Source: CADEDH01 sp965262175 | Lineage (GTDB): Bacteria > Actinomycetota > Acidimicrobiia > Acidimicrobiales > SZUA-35 | Direction: 5' to 3' | Assembly: GCA_965262175.1 (NCBI GenBank) | Contig: CBDHES010000002.1 | Location: forward strand, 620,001-684,000 | Length of the DNA: 64,000 nt | Part shown: in pieces, positions 34,591-44,363 of the stretch | How the letters are laid out: each line of letters opens with the position of its first letter | Numbering within the stretch: the first letter of the stretch is position 1 | Notes under the pieces: generated by a model | Databases searched by the model: none | Seen by the model: only the letters and a program-made list of their open reading frames with translations | What the model was told of the DNA's origin: nothing | Made by a program: the position numbers and the translations under genes

Positions 34591-35109
34591 ATGAGCACCG
34601 ACGCCACCGTCGACTACAACCACCTGAACGGGCTCCTCTGGCGCTACCGGCCGTACATGGACCGCTTCGAGTTCCTCCTCGAGGTCCAGTTGATGGTCGG
34701 GGCGTCGGGCCGCCAGGACTGGCAGCGACACCTCGCCGACCTCTTCGAGCAGCAGGCCCGGGCGATCGCCACCCTCGACCTCGAACGGGAGGCGCTGCTG
34801 GGGCCGGGCCAGACGATCGGCCAGATCGCCGACCAGGCACCCGAGCCGTGGTCGGAGATCCTCCGTGAGCAACAGCAGGAGCTCGAGGCGGTGGTGGCTC
34901 GGGTCGGCCGGCTCCGCCAGCGCAACGTCCAGGCCCTCGAAGAGGGCTTGGCCGGCGTGGCGGCCCTCATCGACGAGCTGATCGCTGCGACCGGTCAGGC
35001 ATCGCCGACCGGCGACGGCGATGGGCAGAGCTACGACCGGGACGGCCGGCTCCGCCTGGTGCCGACCGGGGCGTCGACCCCGGCGGTCCTGTTCGACGGG
35101 CGGGCGTGA
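34591..35109 (+). CDS. flgN: FlgN-like chaperone for hook-filament junction proteins
   Basis: 172 residues, nearly all helical, with an antiparallel coiled-coil pattern (~8-130) and a short disordered tail. Sequence identity to known FlgN is low, so the call rests on size, predicted fold and position directly before flgK and flgL. FlgN holds the C-termini of FlgK and FlgL and delivers them to FlhA. It ends 1 base before the flgK ATG. There is only a weak ribosome site. Confidence 0.72.
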   Translation: MSTDATVDYNHLNGLLWRYRPYMDRFEFLLEVQLMVGASGRQDWQRHLADLFEQQARAIATLDLEREALLGPGQTIGQIADQAPEPWSEILREQQQELEAVVARVGRLRQRNVQALEEGLAGVAALIDELIAATGQASPTGDGDGQSYDRDGRLRLVPTGASTPAVLFDGRA

Positions 35110-35110
35110 C

Positions 35111-36508
35111 ATGGGCGGACAGTTCGGCGGACTCTTCGTCGGCCAGACGGGGCTCCTGGCCCAGCGCAAGCGCATGGAGATCATCGGCGAGAACATCGCC
35201 AACGTCGACACCCCCGGCTACCACCGTCGGCGGGTCGACCTGGCTCCATCGGACGGCGTCTCGATCGGCATCCACTCCGGGGTCTCCCGCAACGGGGCCG
35301 GGGTCAGCGTCGAGGAGATCACCCGGGTCCGGAACCAGCTCCTGGCGACCCACGCCGAGCAGCAGGCCGGGGTCGCCGAGGCCCGGGACACCGCCCGCCA
35401 GGTCCTGACCGAGATCGAGCTGGCCTACGGCGGGCTCGACTCGGGCGGACTCCGGGACCAGATGACGACGCTGTTCAACAACTTCGACGACATGGCCGGC
35501 GCCCCCAACGACCTGGCGGTCCGGGGCGTCGTGCTCCAGCAGATCGAGACGGTCACCCACAGCGTCAACCGGACCGTCGACCAGCTCGGCGAACTGTTCC
35601 AGCGCACGCTCACCAACCTGAACGATCAGGTCGAGGCGGTCAACGAGGCAGCCGAGGAGATCGCCCACCTCAACGGCCAGCTGAAGGTCTCGGCCGCGGT
35701 CAACGCCGACCACAACTCACTGCTCGACCAGCGGGACTCCCTGGTGCGGGATCTCGCTCTCCTCGGCGACATCGACGTCGTCCACCTCGACGACGGCCAG
35801 GTCACCGTGTCCCTCGACGGCCAACTCCTGGTCTCCCGCAGCTCGTCGAGCGACCTCGCCATCCAGATCCAGGCCGATCCGGGCCTCAGCCCCCTCGGCT
35901 ACAACCGGGTGTCGGTCGTCGCCCCCGACGGCCGGGAGCTCAACATCGAGAGCGGCACGATGGCAGCCAACCTCCTCGCCCTGTCCGACGTGATCCCCGA
36001 CGCCCGGCGGGACTTCGACCAGGTGACGACGGCGCTGGTCGACGGGGTCAACACCCTCCACCAGACCGGCGTCGGCCTCGACTCCTCGACCGGCCTCGAC
36101 GTGTTCGCCTGGAGCGCTGTCTCGGGCCGGATCGAGGTGTCGTCCGACATCGACGGAGCCCCGGAGCGTTTGGGGGCGGCCGCGGTCGGGGGCGGCGCCC
36201 TCGACAACACGATCGCCCGGGAGCTGGCGGCCATCGCCGAGGAACCGAGTGGGCCGGTCACGTTGCTGATCGACCGGGTCGGTTCGCTGGCCGGCCGGGT
36301 GGTGACCGCCACGTCGGCCACCGAGGCGGCCCAGGCGGCCAGTCTCCAGGCCGACGCCATGGCCGAGAGCGAGTCGGGGGTGAGCCTCGACGAGGAGCTG
36401 ACCAACCTGATCACCGCCCAGCGCTCGTACCAAGCGGCGGCCCGGGTCATCACCGCGGTCGACGAGATGCTCCAGGTCCTGATGTCGATCGGCGTCGTCG
36501 GACGATAG
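35111..36508 (+). CDS. flgK: Flagellar hook-associated protein 1 (FlgK)
   Basis: 465 residues. The N-terminal rod-family motif ENIANVDTPGYHRR (~32-45) and the C-terminal NLITAQRSYQAAARVI helix are the terminal coils that pack in the hook-filament junction. Between lie the D1 and D2 domains, shorter than in enterobacteria. It is exported by the flagellar system with FlgN and sits between hook and FlgL. The ATG at 35111 follows the flgN stop by one base. Confidence 0.94.
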   Translation: MGGQFGGLFVGQTGLLAQRKRMEIIGENIANVDTPGYHRRRVDLAPSDGVSIGIHSGVSRNGAGVSVEEITRVRNQLLATHAEQQAGVAEARDTARQVLTEIELAYGGLDSGGLRDQMTTLFNNFDDMAGAPNDLAVRGVVLQQIETVTHSVNRTVDQLGELFQRTLTNLNDQVEAVNEAAEEIAHLNGQLKVSAAVNADHNSLLDQRDSLVRDLALLGDIDVVHLDDGQVTVSLDGQLLVSRSSSSDLAIQIQADPGLSPLGYNRVSVVAPDGRELNIESGTMAANLLALSDVIPDARRDFDQVTTALVDGVNTLHQTGVGLDSSTGLDVFAWSAVSGRIEVSSDIDGAPERLGAAAVGGGALDNTIARELAAIAEEPSGPVTLLIDRVGSLAGRVVTATSATEAAQAASLQADAMAESESGVSLDEELTNLITAQRSYQAAARVITAVDEMLQVLMSIGVVGR

Positions 36509-36515
36509 GAGCGCC

Positions 36516-37418
36516 ATGACCTCGCGAATCACCGACCTCCAACAGGCCCGATCCCGCATCGAGTGGATCGGCGACAACCGGGCCCGGGCGGCCAAGCTGG
36601 AACGGGACATCGGCACCGGCCGCCAGATCCATCAGGCGTCGGACGATCCGACGGCGGCGTCCCGGGTCATGCGGCACGACCTCCGACTGCTCCGCATCGA
36701 CCAGTACCAGCGGAACATCGGCATCGCCCGGCAGTGGGTGTCGGTCGCCGACCAGTCCCTCCAGTCGGCGTCCAACAACATGATCCGGGCCAAGACGTTG
36801 GCCGTCCAGGCCGGCAACACCGTCCGGGATGTCGAGCAGCGAGCGGCCATCGCCTCCGATATCCGGGCCATCCGGGAGGAGATGCTGGTGATCGCCAACA
36901 CCCAGGCGTCGGGCCGACCGGTCTTCGCCGGGACCGCGGCCGTTGCCGAGGTCTACGACGCGACCGGGGCCTACCAGGGTGACCTCCGCAACGTCCAGCA
37001 CAACATCGACTCGTCGGAGACGATCATCCTCAGCGAGCCGGGCCCCAACGTCTTCGGGGTCGCCAACCCCGGAGACCCGCTCAACGGGTCGGTGTTCGAG
37101 ATGCTCGAAGAGCTGGCGACGGCGATCGACGCCGGCAACGTGACCGCCATCCGCGACGGCATCGAGGCGGCCGACGTCGCCATCGACCGGCTCGGGGCGG
37201 CCAGCGGCCGGATCGGCGCCCGCACGATCCAGCTCGACGCCGCCCAGCAACGCCAGGGCAACGAGTCCGAGACCGTGCAGGCCCACACGTCGGAGCTGCG
37301 GGACACCAACGTCGTCGAGGCGATCGTGGCGCTCCAGTCGGCCCAGGCCAGCTATGAAGCCTCCCTCTCGGCGACGTCGCGAGCGCTCAGCCGGTCGCTC
37401 CTCGACTTCCTCCGATGA
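36516..37418 (+). CDS. flgL: Flagellar hook-associated protein 3 (FlgL)
   Basis: 300 residues. Flagellin-like terminal coils (QASDDPTAASRVMRHDLRLL at the N-terminus and the ASYEASLSATSRALSRSLLDFL end) with a small middle domain. It joins FlgK to the filament. The start ATG 36516 has TAGGAG seven bases before it, right after the flgK stop. The flagellin gene follows after 164 bp that hold a likely sigma-28 promoter. Confidence 0.92.
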   Translation: MTSRITDLQQARSRIEWIGDNRARAAKLERDIGTGRQIHQASDDPTAASRVMRHDLRLLRIDQYQRNIGIARQWVSVADQSLQSASNNMIRAKTLAVQAGNTVRDVEQRAAIASDIRAIREEMLVIANTQASGRPVFAGTAAVAEVYDATGAYQGDLRNVQHNIDSSETIILSEPGPNVFGVANPGDPLNGSVFEMLEELATAIDAGNVTAIRDGIEAADVAIDRLGAASGRIGARTIQLDAAQQRQGNESETVQAHTSELRDTNVVEAIVALQSAQASYEASLSATSRALSRSLLDFLR

Positions 37419-37434
37419 CCGCCGGCCCACGTCC

Positions 37435-37460
37435 GAAACGAGGGCGCCATGGGCCGATCG
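37435..37460 (+). promoter_or_regulatory. Possible sigma-28 promoter of the first flagellin gene
   Basis: GAAA (37435-37438), 14 bases, then GCCGATCG (37453-37460). The consensus is TAAA, 15 bases, GCCGATAA. It would give a leader of ~115 nt before the flagellin ATG. Confidence 0.35.
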
Positions 37461-37507
37461 ATTCAAAGTCCGCCAATCGGCTGTTCATCGTGTCGATGAC
37501 GCCGACA

Positions 37508-37574
37508 GGAGCAGCACCGGAGAAGGAACGGTGGTCGGCTCGAAGGAATGATCCGACCTAAGGATCAAGGAAGG
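37508..37574 (+). promoter_or_regulatory. GGA-rich flagellin leader, putative CsrA target
   Basis: Six GGA triplets stand at 37508, 37519, 37525, 37545, 37562 and 37569, the last within the AAGGAAGG ribosome site (37567-37574). CsrA binds AnGGA motifs and blocks ribosomes; csrA and fliW are encoded 4 kb downstream. Confidence 0.45.
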
Positions 37575-37582
37575 CAGAAGCA

Positions 37583-38405
37583 ATGCGCATAACGAACAAC
37601 GTCATGGCGTTCAACGCCAGCCGAAACCTGGCGGTCTCGAACAACGCTCTGGGTAAGAACCTGGAGAAGCTGTCGTCGGGCTACCGGATCAACCGAGCCG
37701 GCGACGACGCCGCCGGCCTGGTGATCTCCCAGAAGCTGCGGGCCGAGGTCTCTGGCCTCAAGCAAGCCACCCGCAACGCCCAGGACGGCATCAGCTTCGC
37801 CCAGACCGCCGAAGGCGCCCTCGGCGAGGTCCACAACATGCTCCAGCGCATGCGAGACCTCGCCGGTCCAGGCCGCCAACGACACCAACGACGCGGCGGC
37901 GCGGACCGCTATCGACGCCGAGATCGATGCCCTGGCCGCCGAGATCGGCCGTATCGGCACCGACACCACCTTCTCGGGGGCTGCGGTCTTCACCGCCACG
38001 ACCCTGAACTTCCAGGTCGGCTCCGAAGGCGCCGCTGGCAACCAGATCCAGCTCACCGTCGGTCTGCTGGACAACACCGGTCTTGGCGGCACCGACCTCA
38101 CGACCCTCGACGTGACCACCGCCGCTGCGGCCCGGACCACCATCGAGGCCATCGACGCCTCGATCGCCGCGGTCTCCACCACCCGGGGTGCCCTGGGTGC
38201 GGTGCAGAACCGCTTCGAGTCGACGATTCGGAACCTGCAGGTCACCACCGAGAACCTCTCGGCCTCCGAGTCCCGCATCCGCGACACCGACATGGCCGCC
38301 GAGATGGTCGACTTCACCAAGAACCAGATCCTCAGCCAGGCCGGCACCGCCATGCTCGCCCAAGCCAACACCATCCCCCAGGGAGTCCTCCAGCTCCTCG
38401 GCTGA
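37583..38405 (+). pseudogene. fliC1: Flagellin gene with a one-base insertion
   Basis: The sequence starts as a normal short flagellin (MRITNNVMAFNASRNL...) and matches the two intact copies at 51335 and 52420 through MRDLA. There an extra G at ~37866 (GCCGGTCC against GCCGTCC in both other copies) shifts the frame. The rest of a complete flagellin, with the C-terminal ASESRIRDTDMAAEM and NTIPQGVLQLLG, continues in the +1 frame to the stop at 38405. Total length is 823 nt, exactly one more than 273 codons plus stop. As written, translation runs on out of frame to 38689. No other damage is visible, so this is either a very recent mutation, a sequencing error or, less likely, a frameshifting site. 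The name fliC1 is only a label. Confidence 0.85.
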
Positions 38406-38448
38406 TCGACCCCGACCTCGACCGGTTCCGCCGGTCGTCGCGCTCCGA

Positions 38449-38476
38449 GGTGGGCGGGCTCTCGGGCCCGCCCACC
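38449..38476 (+). terminator. Hairpin after the first flagellin gene
   Basis: An 11-bp perfect stem (38449-38459 with 38466-38476) and a 6-base loop, 44 bp after the stop. A second hairpin, GGCCGCCA with TGGCGGCC (38552-38571), follows before the kinase gene. The rest of 38406-38643 shows no gene. Confidence 0.6.
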
Positions 38477-38643
38477 GGCGCGTGCAGGCCCCGGGCGATG
38501 TCGGCCGGCCCGATCGTGGTCGCCGCCGGTACGGGCGTTGGACGGAGCGACGGCCGCCACCGTTGGCGGCCCTGTCCTATCGTGTGGCGTCGGGCGAATC
38601 GGCCGACCCCACACGATGGGACCGGACGGGAGGGAGGTAGGCC

Positions 38644-40212
<1,569 letters not shown>

Positions 40213-40223
40213 CCGCTAGCCCC

Positions 40224-40251
40224 TTGCACTCAAGTTACCGCCGGGTAAGAT
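40224..40251 (+). promoter_or_regulatory. Promoter with overlapping palindrome before the monooxygenase gene
   Basis: TTGCAC (40224-40229), 16 bases, TAAGAT (40246-40251) is the clearest housekeeping promoter in the window. TTACC-N4-GGTAA (40235-40248) is an inverted repeat overlapping the -10, a placement typical for a TetR-like repressor. Confidence 0.5.
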
Positions 40252-40281
40252 ACGGGCTGGTACGGTCCGAGGGAGGTCGAG

Positions 40282-41724
40282 ATGGACGCGATGGACGTTG
40301 ACTATCTGGTCGTCGGCGGTGGTGCCTCGGCCCTGGCGTTCGTCGACTCGATGGTGACCGAGACCGACGCCACCTTCGCCATCGTCGACCGGCGCCACGT
40401 CCCCGGCGGCCACTGGAACGACGCCTACCCCTTCGTCCGACTCCACCAGCCGTCGGCCTTCTACGGCGTGGCGTCGCGCGACCTGGGCCGCGACCGCAAG
40501 GACACGGCCGGCCTGAACCGCGGCTACTACGAGCTGGCATCGGGCGTCGAGGTCACCGCGTACTTCCACGCCGTGATGGACGAGGTTCTCCTGCCATCGG
40601 GGCGGGTCCACTACCTCCCGTCGGCCGAGTACCGGCCCCAGGACGGCGGAGCGGTCGTGTCGCTGTTCTCCGGTCGAACGATCGACGTCCGGTGGCGGAC
40701 GGTGGTCGATGCCACCGTGCTCGGGATCAGCATTCCCCTAACCCACCGGCGAGGCTTCGACGTCGCCGATGGGGTCGTCTGCGAGCCGCCGAACCACCTC
40801 CCCCGGCTCGCCACCGAGCACGGCTCGATCGTGATCCTCGGTGGCGGCAAGACCGGGATCGACTGCGTGACCTGGCTCCTCGGCAGTGGGTATCCCCCCG
40901 AGCGGATCACCTGGGTCATCCCCCGGGACTCCTGGCTGATCAACCGGGCCACGATCCAACCCGGGATGGAGTTCTTCGAGGCGTCGGTCGGCGGCGCTGC
41001 GGTCCAGAACGAGATCTGCGCCGAGGCCTCCACGCTCGAGGAGTTGTGCCTGCGTCACGAGACCGAGGGCATCTGGTTCCGGCCCGACCCCGACGTGTGG
41101 CCCGAGATGTTCCACTCGGCCACGATCTCCGAGCACGAGCTGGCCGAGATGCGCCGCATCGCCCGAATCGTGCGGATGGGACGGGTCTCGGCGATCGAGC
41201 CTGGCCGGATGGTGCTGGCCGGCGGTGAGATCGCCACCGAGCCCGACGCCCTCCACGTCGACTGCACCGCCAGCGCGGCGGCGGCCAACGTGAACCACCG
41301 GGCTCCGATCTTCGCCGACGACACGATCCGCCTCCAGATGATCCGCCCCTTCCAGCCGTGCTTCAGCGCCGCGCTGCTCGGCAGGATCGAGGCCACGGTG
41401 GCCGATGAGGCGAAGCCCGGCATGACCCGGCCGACCCCGATGACCGACACCGTGGCCGACTGGCTCACCGTTCAGGCCGATGGCCTGCTCAACGCCGGAG
41501 CCTGGATCGCCGAGCCGGCGGTGTCGCGCTGGCTCGGCAGGTGCCGACTCAACGCCCTGGCCGAGCAGATCCGGAACATCGGCCCGGAGGACGGGCCGGA
41601 GCGGGCGCTGTTCGAGCGCCTCCTGGCGGCGGTTCCCGGGGCGGTGACCAATCTGCAGCGCCTGGCAGCCGAGGTGGATGCGACGTCCTCAGAGCAGACG
41701 GAGGCAGCAGCCTCAACGGCCTGA
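40282..41724 (+). CDS. Flavin-dependent monooxygenase-like oxidoreductase
   Basis: 480 residues. An FAD-binding motif VGGGASALAF opens the protein. HVPGGHWNDAYPFVRLHQPS resembles the FMO substrate loop. A second dinucleotide motif, LGGGKTGIDC (~residue 192), would bind NADPH, and RNIGPEDGPERALF is near the end. The order fits the flavin-containing monooxygenase/BVMO-like superfamily, though the FxGxxxHxxxY fingerprint is not seen, so the reaction is open. GGGAGG is six bases before ATG 40282. It is transcribed from its own promoter and converges on csrA, from which it is separated by 33 bp. Confidence 0.75.
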   Translation: MDAMDVDYLVVGGGASALAFVDSMVTETDATFAIVDRRHVPGGHWNDAYPFVRLHQPSAFYGVASRDLGRDRKDTAGLNRGYYELASGVEVTAYFHAVMDEVLLPSGRVHYLPSAEYRPQDGGAVVSLFSGRTIDVRWRTVVDATVLGISIPLTHRRGFDVADGVVCEPPNHLPRLATEHGSIVILGGGKTGIDCVTWLLGSGYPPERITWVIPRDSWLINRATIQPGMEFFEASVGGAAVQNEICAEASTLEELCLRHETEGIWFRPDPDVWPEMFHSATISEHELAEMRRIARIVRMGRVSAIEPGRMVLAGGEIATEPDALHVDCTASAAAANVNHRAPIFADDTIRLQMIRPFQPCFSAALLGRIEATVADEAKPGMTRPTPMTDTVADWLTVQADGLLNAGAWIAEPAVSRWLGRCRLNALAEQIRNIGPEDGPERALFERLLAAVPGAVTNLQRLAAEVDATSSEQTEAAASTA

Positions 41725-41757
41725 TCCCGAACGCCGAGCGTGGCCGAGCGCTCCCCG

Positions 41758-41979
41758 TCAGCGGGGAGCGGGCAGGGTCGCCGGGTCGAGGTCGTCGGCG
41801 GCGAGGGCGGCTCGGTTCGCCTCCTCGATGGCCTGGGCCACCTCCCGCCGATGGATCGCCACCGATCGGGGCGCCTCGATCCCGATCCTCACCTGGTCGC
41901 CCCTGATCGAGACCACGGTGACGACGACATCGTTGCCGATCACGATCGATTGGGCCTCACGGCGGGACAGCACCAGCAT
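41758..41979 (-). CDS. csrA: Carbon storage / flagellin translation regulator CsrA
   Basis: 73 residues. MLVLSRREAQSIVIG and the IEAPRSVAIHRREV segment with the RNA-binding Arg are standard CsrA. The dimer binds GGA motifs in leaders; in Bacillus it represses flagellin translation and is held off by FliW. It overlaps the fliW stop by one base (TGATG) and is the last gene of the fliM operon. The GGA-rich flagellin leaders in this window are the obvious targets. Confidence 0.95.
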   Translation of the reverse strand: MLVLSRREAQSIVIGNDVVVTVVSIRGDQVRIGIEAPRSVAIHRREVAQAIEEANRAALAADDLDPATLPAPR

Positions 41980-42413
41980 CAGGCCTCCACCAGCGGAACC
42001 CGGGTCGAAGAGTAATCATCGCCGTCCAGCACGACCTGACGGGCCCGGCGGGTCTCGACGTTGATCACGATCGGCCCCATCAAGTTGGTGGTGATCTGCT
42101 CCGGCTCGTCGCCGTCGCGGTGGACCGTCAGGAGGGTCAAGACATGGACCTGCGACTCGTCGGCCACCGCCAACGCCTGTTCCGCCTCGGCATCGAGCTC
42201 GAGCTCGTAGTCGGGGAAGAAGACGAACGGGCTGACGGCGAGGAACGCCACCTCCGGCTCCTCGGCACTCTGGAGCCACACGTACGGTGACTCCTCGACC
42301 TCGATGACCACGTAGGTGTGGGAGTCGGGGAAGCCCAGCAGGCCGTCGTCGAGCGTGATCGTGTGATCATCGTCGACCTCGAACTCACCGAAACGGGTGG
42401 ATTCGATCTGCAT
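41979..42413 (-). CDS. fliW: Flagellar assembly factor FliW
   Basis: 144 residues, full-length FliW with GLLGFPDSHTYVVIE, the YVWLQSAEEPEVAFLAVSPF core and a C-terminal NVETRRARQVVLDGDDYS. FliW binds either flagellin or CsrA; free FliW blocks CsrA allosterically, so flagellin output is matched to export. ATG 42413 begins the family homology; the open frame further upstream is a shadow of the next gene. It is coupled to csrA by one-base overlap. Confidence 0.95.
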   Translation of the reverse strand: MQIESTRFGEFEVDDDHTITLDDGLLGFPDSHTYVVIEVEESPYVWLQSAEEPEVAFLAVSPFVFFPDYELELDAEAEQALAVADESQVHVLTLLTVHRDGDEPEQITTNLMGPIVINVETRRARQVVLDGDDYSSTRVPLVEA

Positions 42414-42457
42414 GACCCGAGGGTATGGCCCGGGGGACGCCGGTCGGTGGATGCTAC

Positions 42458-43027
42458 TCAGCACCGGGCCGCCCGTAGCGCCATGAGGAGTGGGCCGGTC
42501 ATCGGGAGGCCGGCCACGCTCACCACCGGCTCGCCCCGGTCGAGCAGGTCGACCACCCGGCCCGGGGCCAGCGGGAACACCAGGTCGACGACCACCCCGT
42601 CGCCGATCTCCTCTCGCCAGCTCGTCAGCTCGACCGGGTCGGGCTCGGGATCCGAGATCAGGCAGTGGATCAGCTCGAGCCCCTCGGCCCGCAGCCGCCC
42701 GAGCAACGGACGGAGCCATGGCGGCGGTTCGCCGACCACGTCGATGACCACGATCGGTCCGTCGGCCCGGAACCGGTCGAGCGCCGTGACGAGGTCCGAT
42801 GGCCGGTCGATCCGGACCCAATCCCGGCGAATCGTCGACCGCTCGCCGGTCGTGTAGACGAGAACCGGTCGGATCGAGCCGTCCTCCCGTTGGAGATGGC
42901 GGTCGACGGCCACCTGAGCGTGGGCCAGGGGACCCACCACGGCGATGGCCGCCACGTCGATCGGCAACCGGAAGAGCTCGGCTTCGACGCACGCCTGCTC
43001 ATAGTCGGGCCAGAACTCCTCGGACAC
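42458..43027 (-). CDS. Stand-alone FlhF-like pseudo-GTPase domain
   Basis: 189 residues from GTG 43027. It aligns with the last ~170 residues of the protein at 30105-31637: VGPLA, then a strand ending VLVYTT, a Trp-containing helix, VVIDVVGEPPPW, PLLGRL, a strand VVDLV, RVVDLLDRGEP and a final VAGLPMTGPLLMALR. The order matches the SRP-GTPase core of FlhF, yet the P-loop is replaced (VGPLAHAQVAV), and only a DxxG-like DVVG remains. The FlhF N-terminal domain is absent. It lies between flhB and fliW, in the export-gate operon, with 44-69 bp on each side. Function unknown; a partner for the other FlhF-like protein is possible. Confidence 0.7.
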   Translation of the reverse strand: MSEEFWPDYEQACVEAELFRLPIDVAAIAVVGPLAHAQVAVDRHLQREDGSIRPVLVYTTGERSTIRRDWVRIDRPSDLVTALDRFRADGPIVVIDVVGEPPPWLRPLLGRLRAEGLELIHCLISDPEPDPVELTSWREEIGDGVVVDLVFPLAPGRVVDLLDRGEPVVSVAGLPMTGPLLMALRAARC

Positions 43028-43096
43028 CCGTTCTCAGTCGGCGACCCAGGCCAGGAGTTGAGGATCACCGACCACCGATCGGCCGACCCCGGCCGG

Positions 43097-44311
43097 CTAC
43101 CCGACCCGGGCCCCATCGCCGACCCCACCACCGCCGTCATCGGTGGCGGTGGTGGGCGCCCGCTCGGTCCGGGCCGCCTCGGCTTCGGCGGCGTTGACCG
43201 CGACCATCGTCCGGTGGAGCGTCCCGGCCGGGAGCTGGAGGCGGTCGACCACCCCGGGGAGGCGGGTCGCCGAGCGCCGCATCACGAACGCGATGACGAT
43301 GGCCACAGCTTCGTACAGCATCGGCGGCACCTCGGCACCGATGTCGAGGTGGTCATGGAGCAGGCGAGCCAGGGGCCGGCTCTCCACCACCGGCACCCCG
43401 GCGGTGAGCGCCCGCTCCCGGATCCGGAGCGCGAGGTCGTCGGCTCCCTTGGCCACCACCTCGGGCACCCCATCACCCCGGTAGGCGAGCGCGACCGCCA
43501 GGTGGGTCGGGTTGACCACGACGACAGCGGCGTCGCCGACCGCGGCCAGCATCTGATTCCGGCTGACCCGAGCGTGGAGCGATCGACGCCGACCCCGGAT
43601 GACCGGATCGCCTTCGGTGTTCTTGTTCTCCTGCTTGACCTCGTACTTGGTCATCTTCAACTGACGACCGACCCGCTGCCGCTGGAAGGCGTAGTCGGCC
43701 AGGCCGACCACGATGCCGGCCACCGCCGCCAGCCGGACCACCAACAGCAGGCTCCCGGCCAGGAGCTGCCCGGCCGAGCCGAGCGGTCGCGGGGTGGTGC
43801 CGAGCTGGTTGGCCACCACGCTGACCCCGACGAAGAACACCAGCGCCGCGAGGACGACGAGGCGGATCGACGCCTTGGTGGTGTCGACCAGGCTCTGGGG
43901 CCCGAAGAGCCGCTTGAAGCCGGCCACGATGGAGATCCGCTCCCACTTCGGCTTCATCGGTTGCAGGGTGAGCGTGACCCCGCCCTGGACCGCCATGCCC
44001 GCTGCGGCAACGACGGCCACGGCGGCCAGGAAGATCCCCAGCATCGCCCCCACGGCGATCGTCAGGTTGCGGGCCGCCTCCAATGCCGCCTGGTGATCCC
44101 CCACCGCCGATGCCTGGGCGGCGATGAAGAAGTAGTCGGCGAGACGCCGGTAGACGACGCCGATGAAGGTCGGGACGACGAAGCTGGCGATGCCGAGGGT
44201 GACCCACGAGACGAGGTCGGCCGATCGGGGGATCTGGCCGCGACGGCGAGCCTCCTGGCGCCGTTTCGGCGTCGGGGCTTCCGACCGCTGCCCGCTGTCG
44301 TTGGCGCTCAC
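43097..44311 (-). CDS. flhB: Flagellar export switch protein FlhB
   Basis: 404 residues from GTG. Four membrane helices in the first ~210 residues, then the cytoplasmic domain with the self-cleavage site NPTH (267-270), which switches export from hook to filament proteins. The KNTEGDP segment before it is also typical. A ~45-residue Ala/Asp/Gly tail extends the C-terminus beyond the usual end. It follows fliR by 52 bp in the operon. Confidence 0.95.
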   Translation of the reverse strand: MSANDSGQRSEAPTPKRRQEARRRGQIPRSADLVSWVTLGIASFVVPTFIGVVYRRLADYFFIAAQASAVGDHQAALEAARNLTIAVGAMLGIFLAAVAVVAAAGMAVQGGVTLTLQPMKPKWERISIVAGFKRLFGPQSLVDTTKASIRLVVLAALVFFVGVSVVANQLGTTPRPLGSAGQLLAGSLLLVVRLAAVAGIVVGLADYAFQRQRVGRQLKMTKYEVKQENKNTEGDPVIRGRRRSLHARVSRNQMLAAVGDAAVVVVNPTHLAVALAYRGDGVPEVVAKGADDLALRIRERALTAGVPVVESRPLARLLHDHLDIGAEVPPMLYEAVAIVIAFVMRRSATRLPGVVDRLQLPAGTLHRTMVAVNAAEAEAARTERAPTTATDDGGGGVGDGARVG

Positions 44312-44363
44312 CGCCCCTCACCTCCGACGATGGGCCCGGTGACGGTTCCGGCGACCACGGCCA

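Noticed and set aside
37860..37870. Programmed frameshift in flagellin copy 1
   Set aside because: No slippery run, no nearby stop in the zero frame and no obvious downstream structure; mutation or sequence error is simpler.
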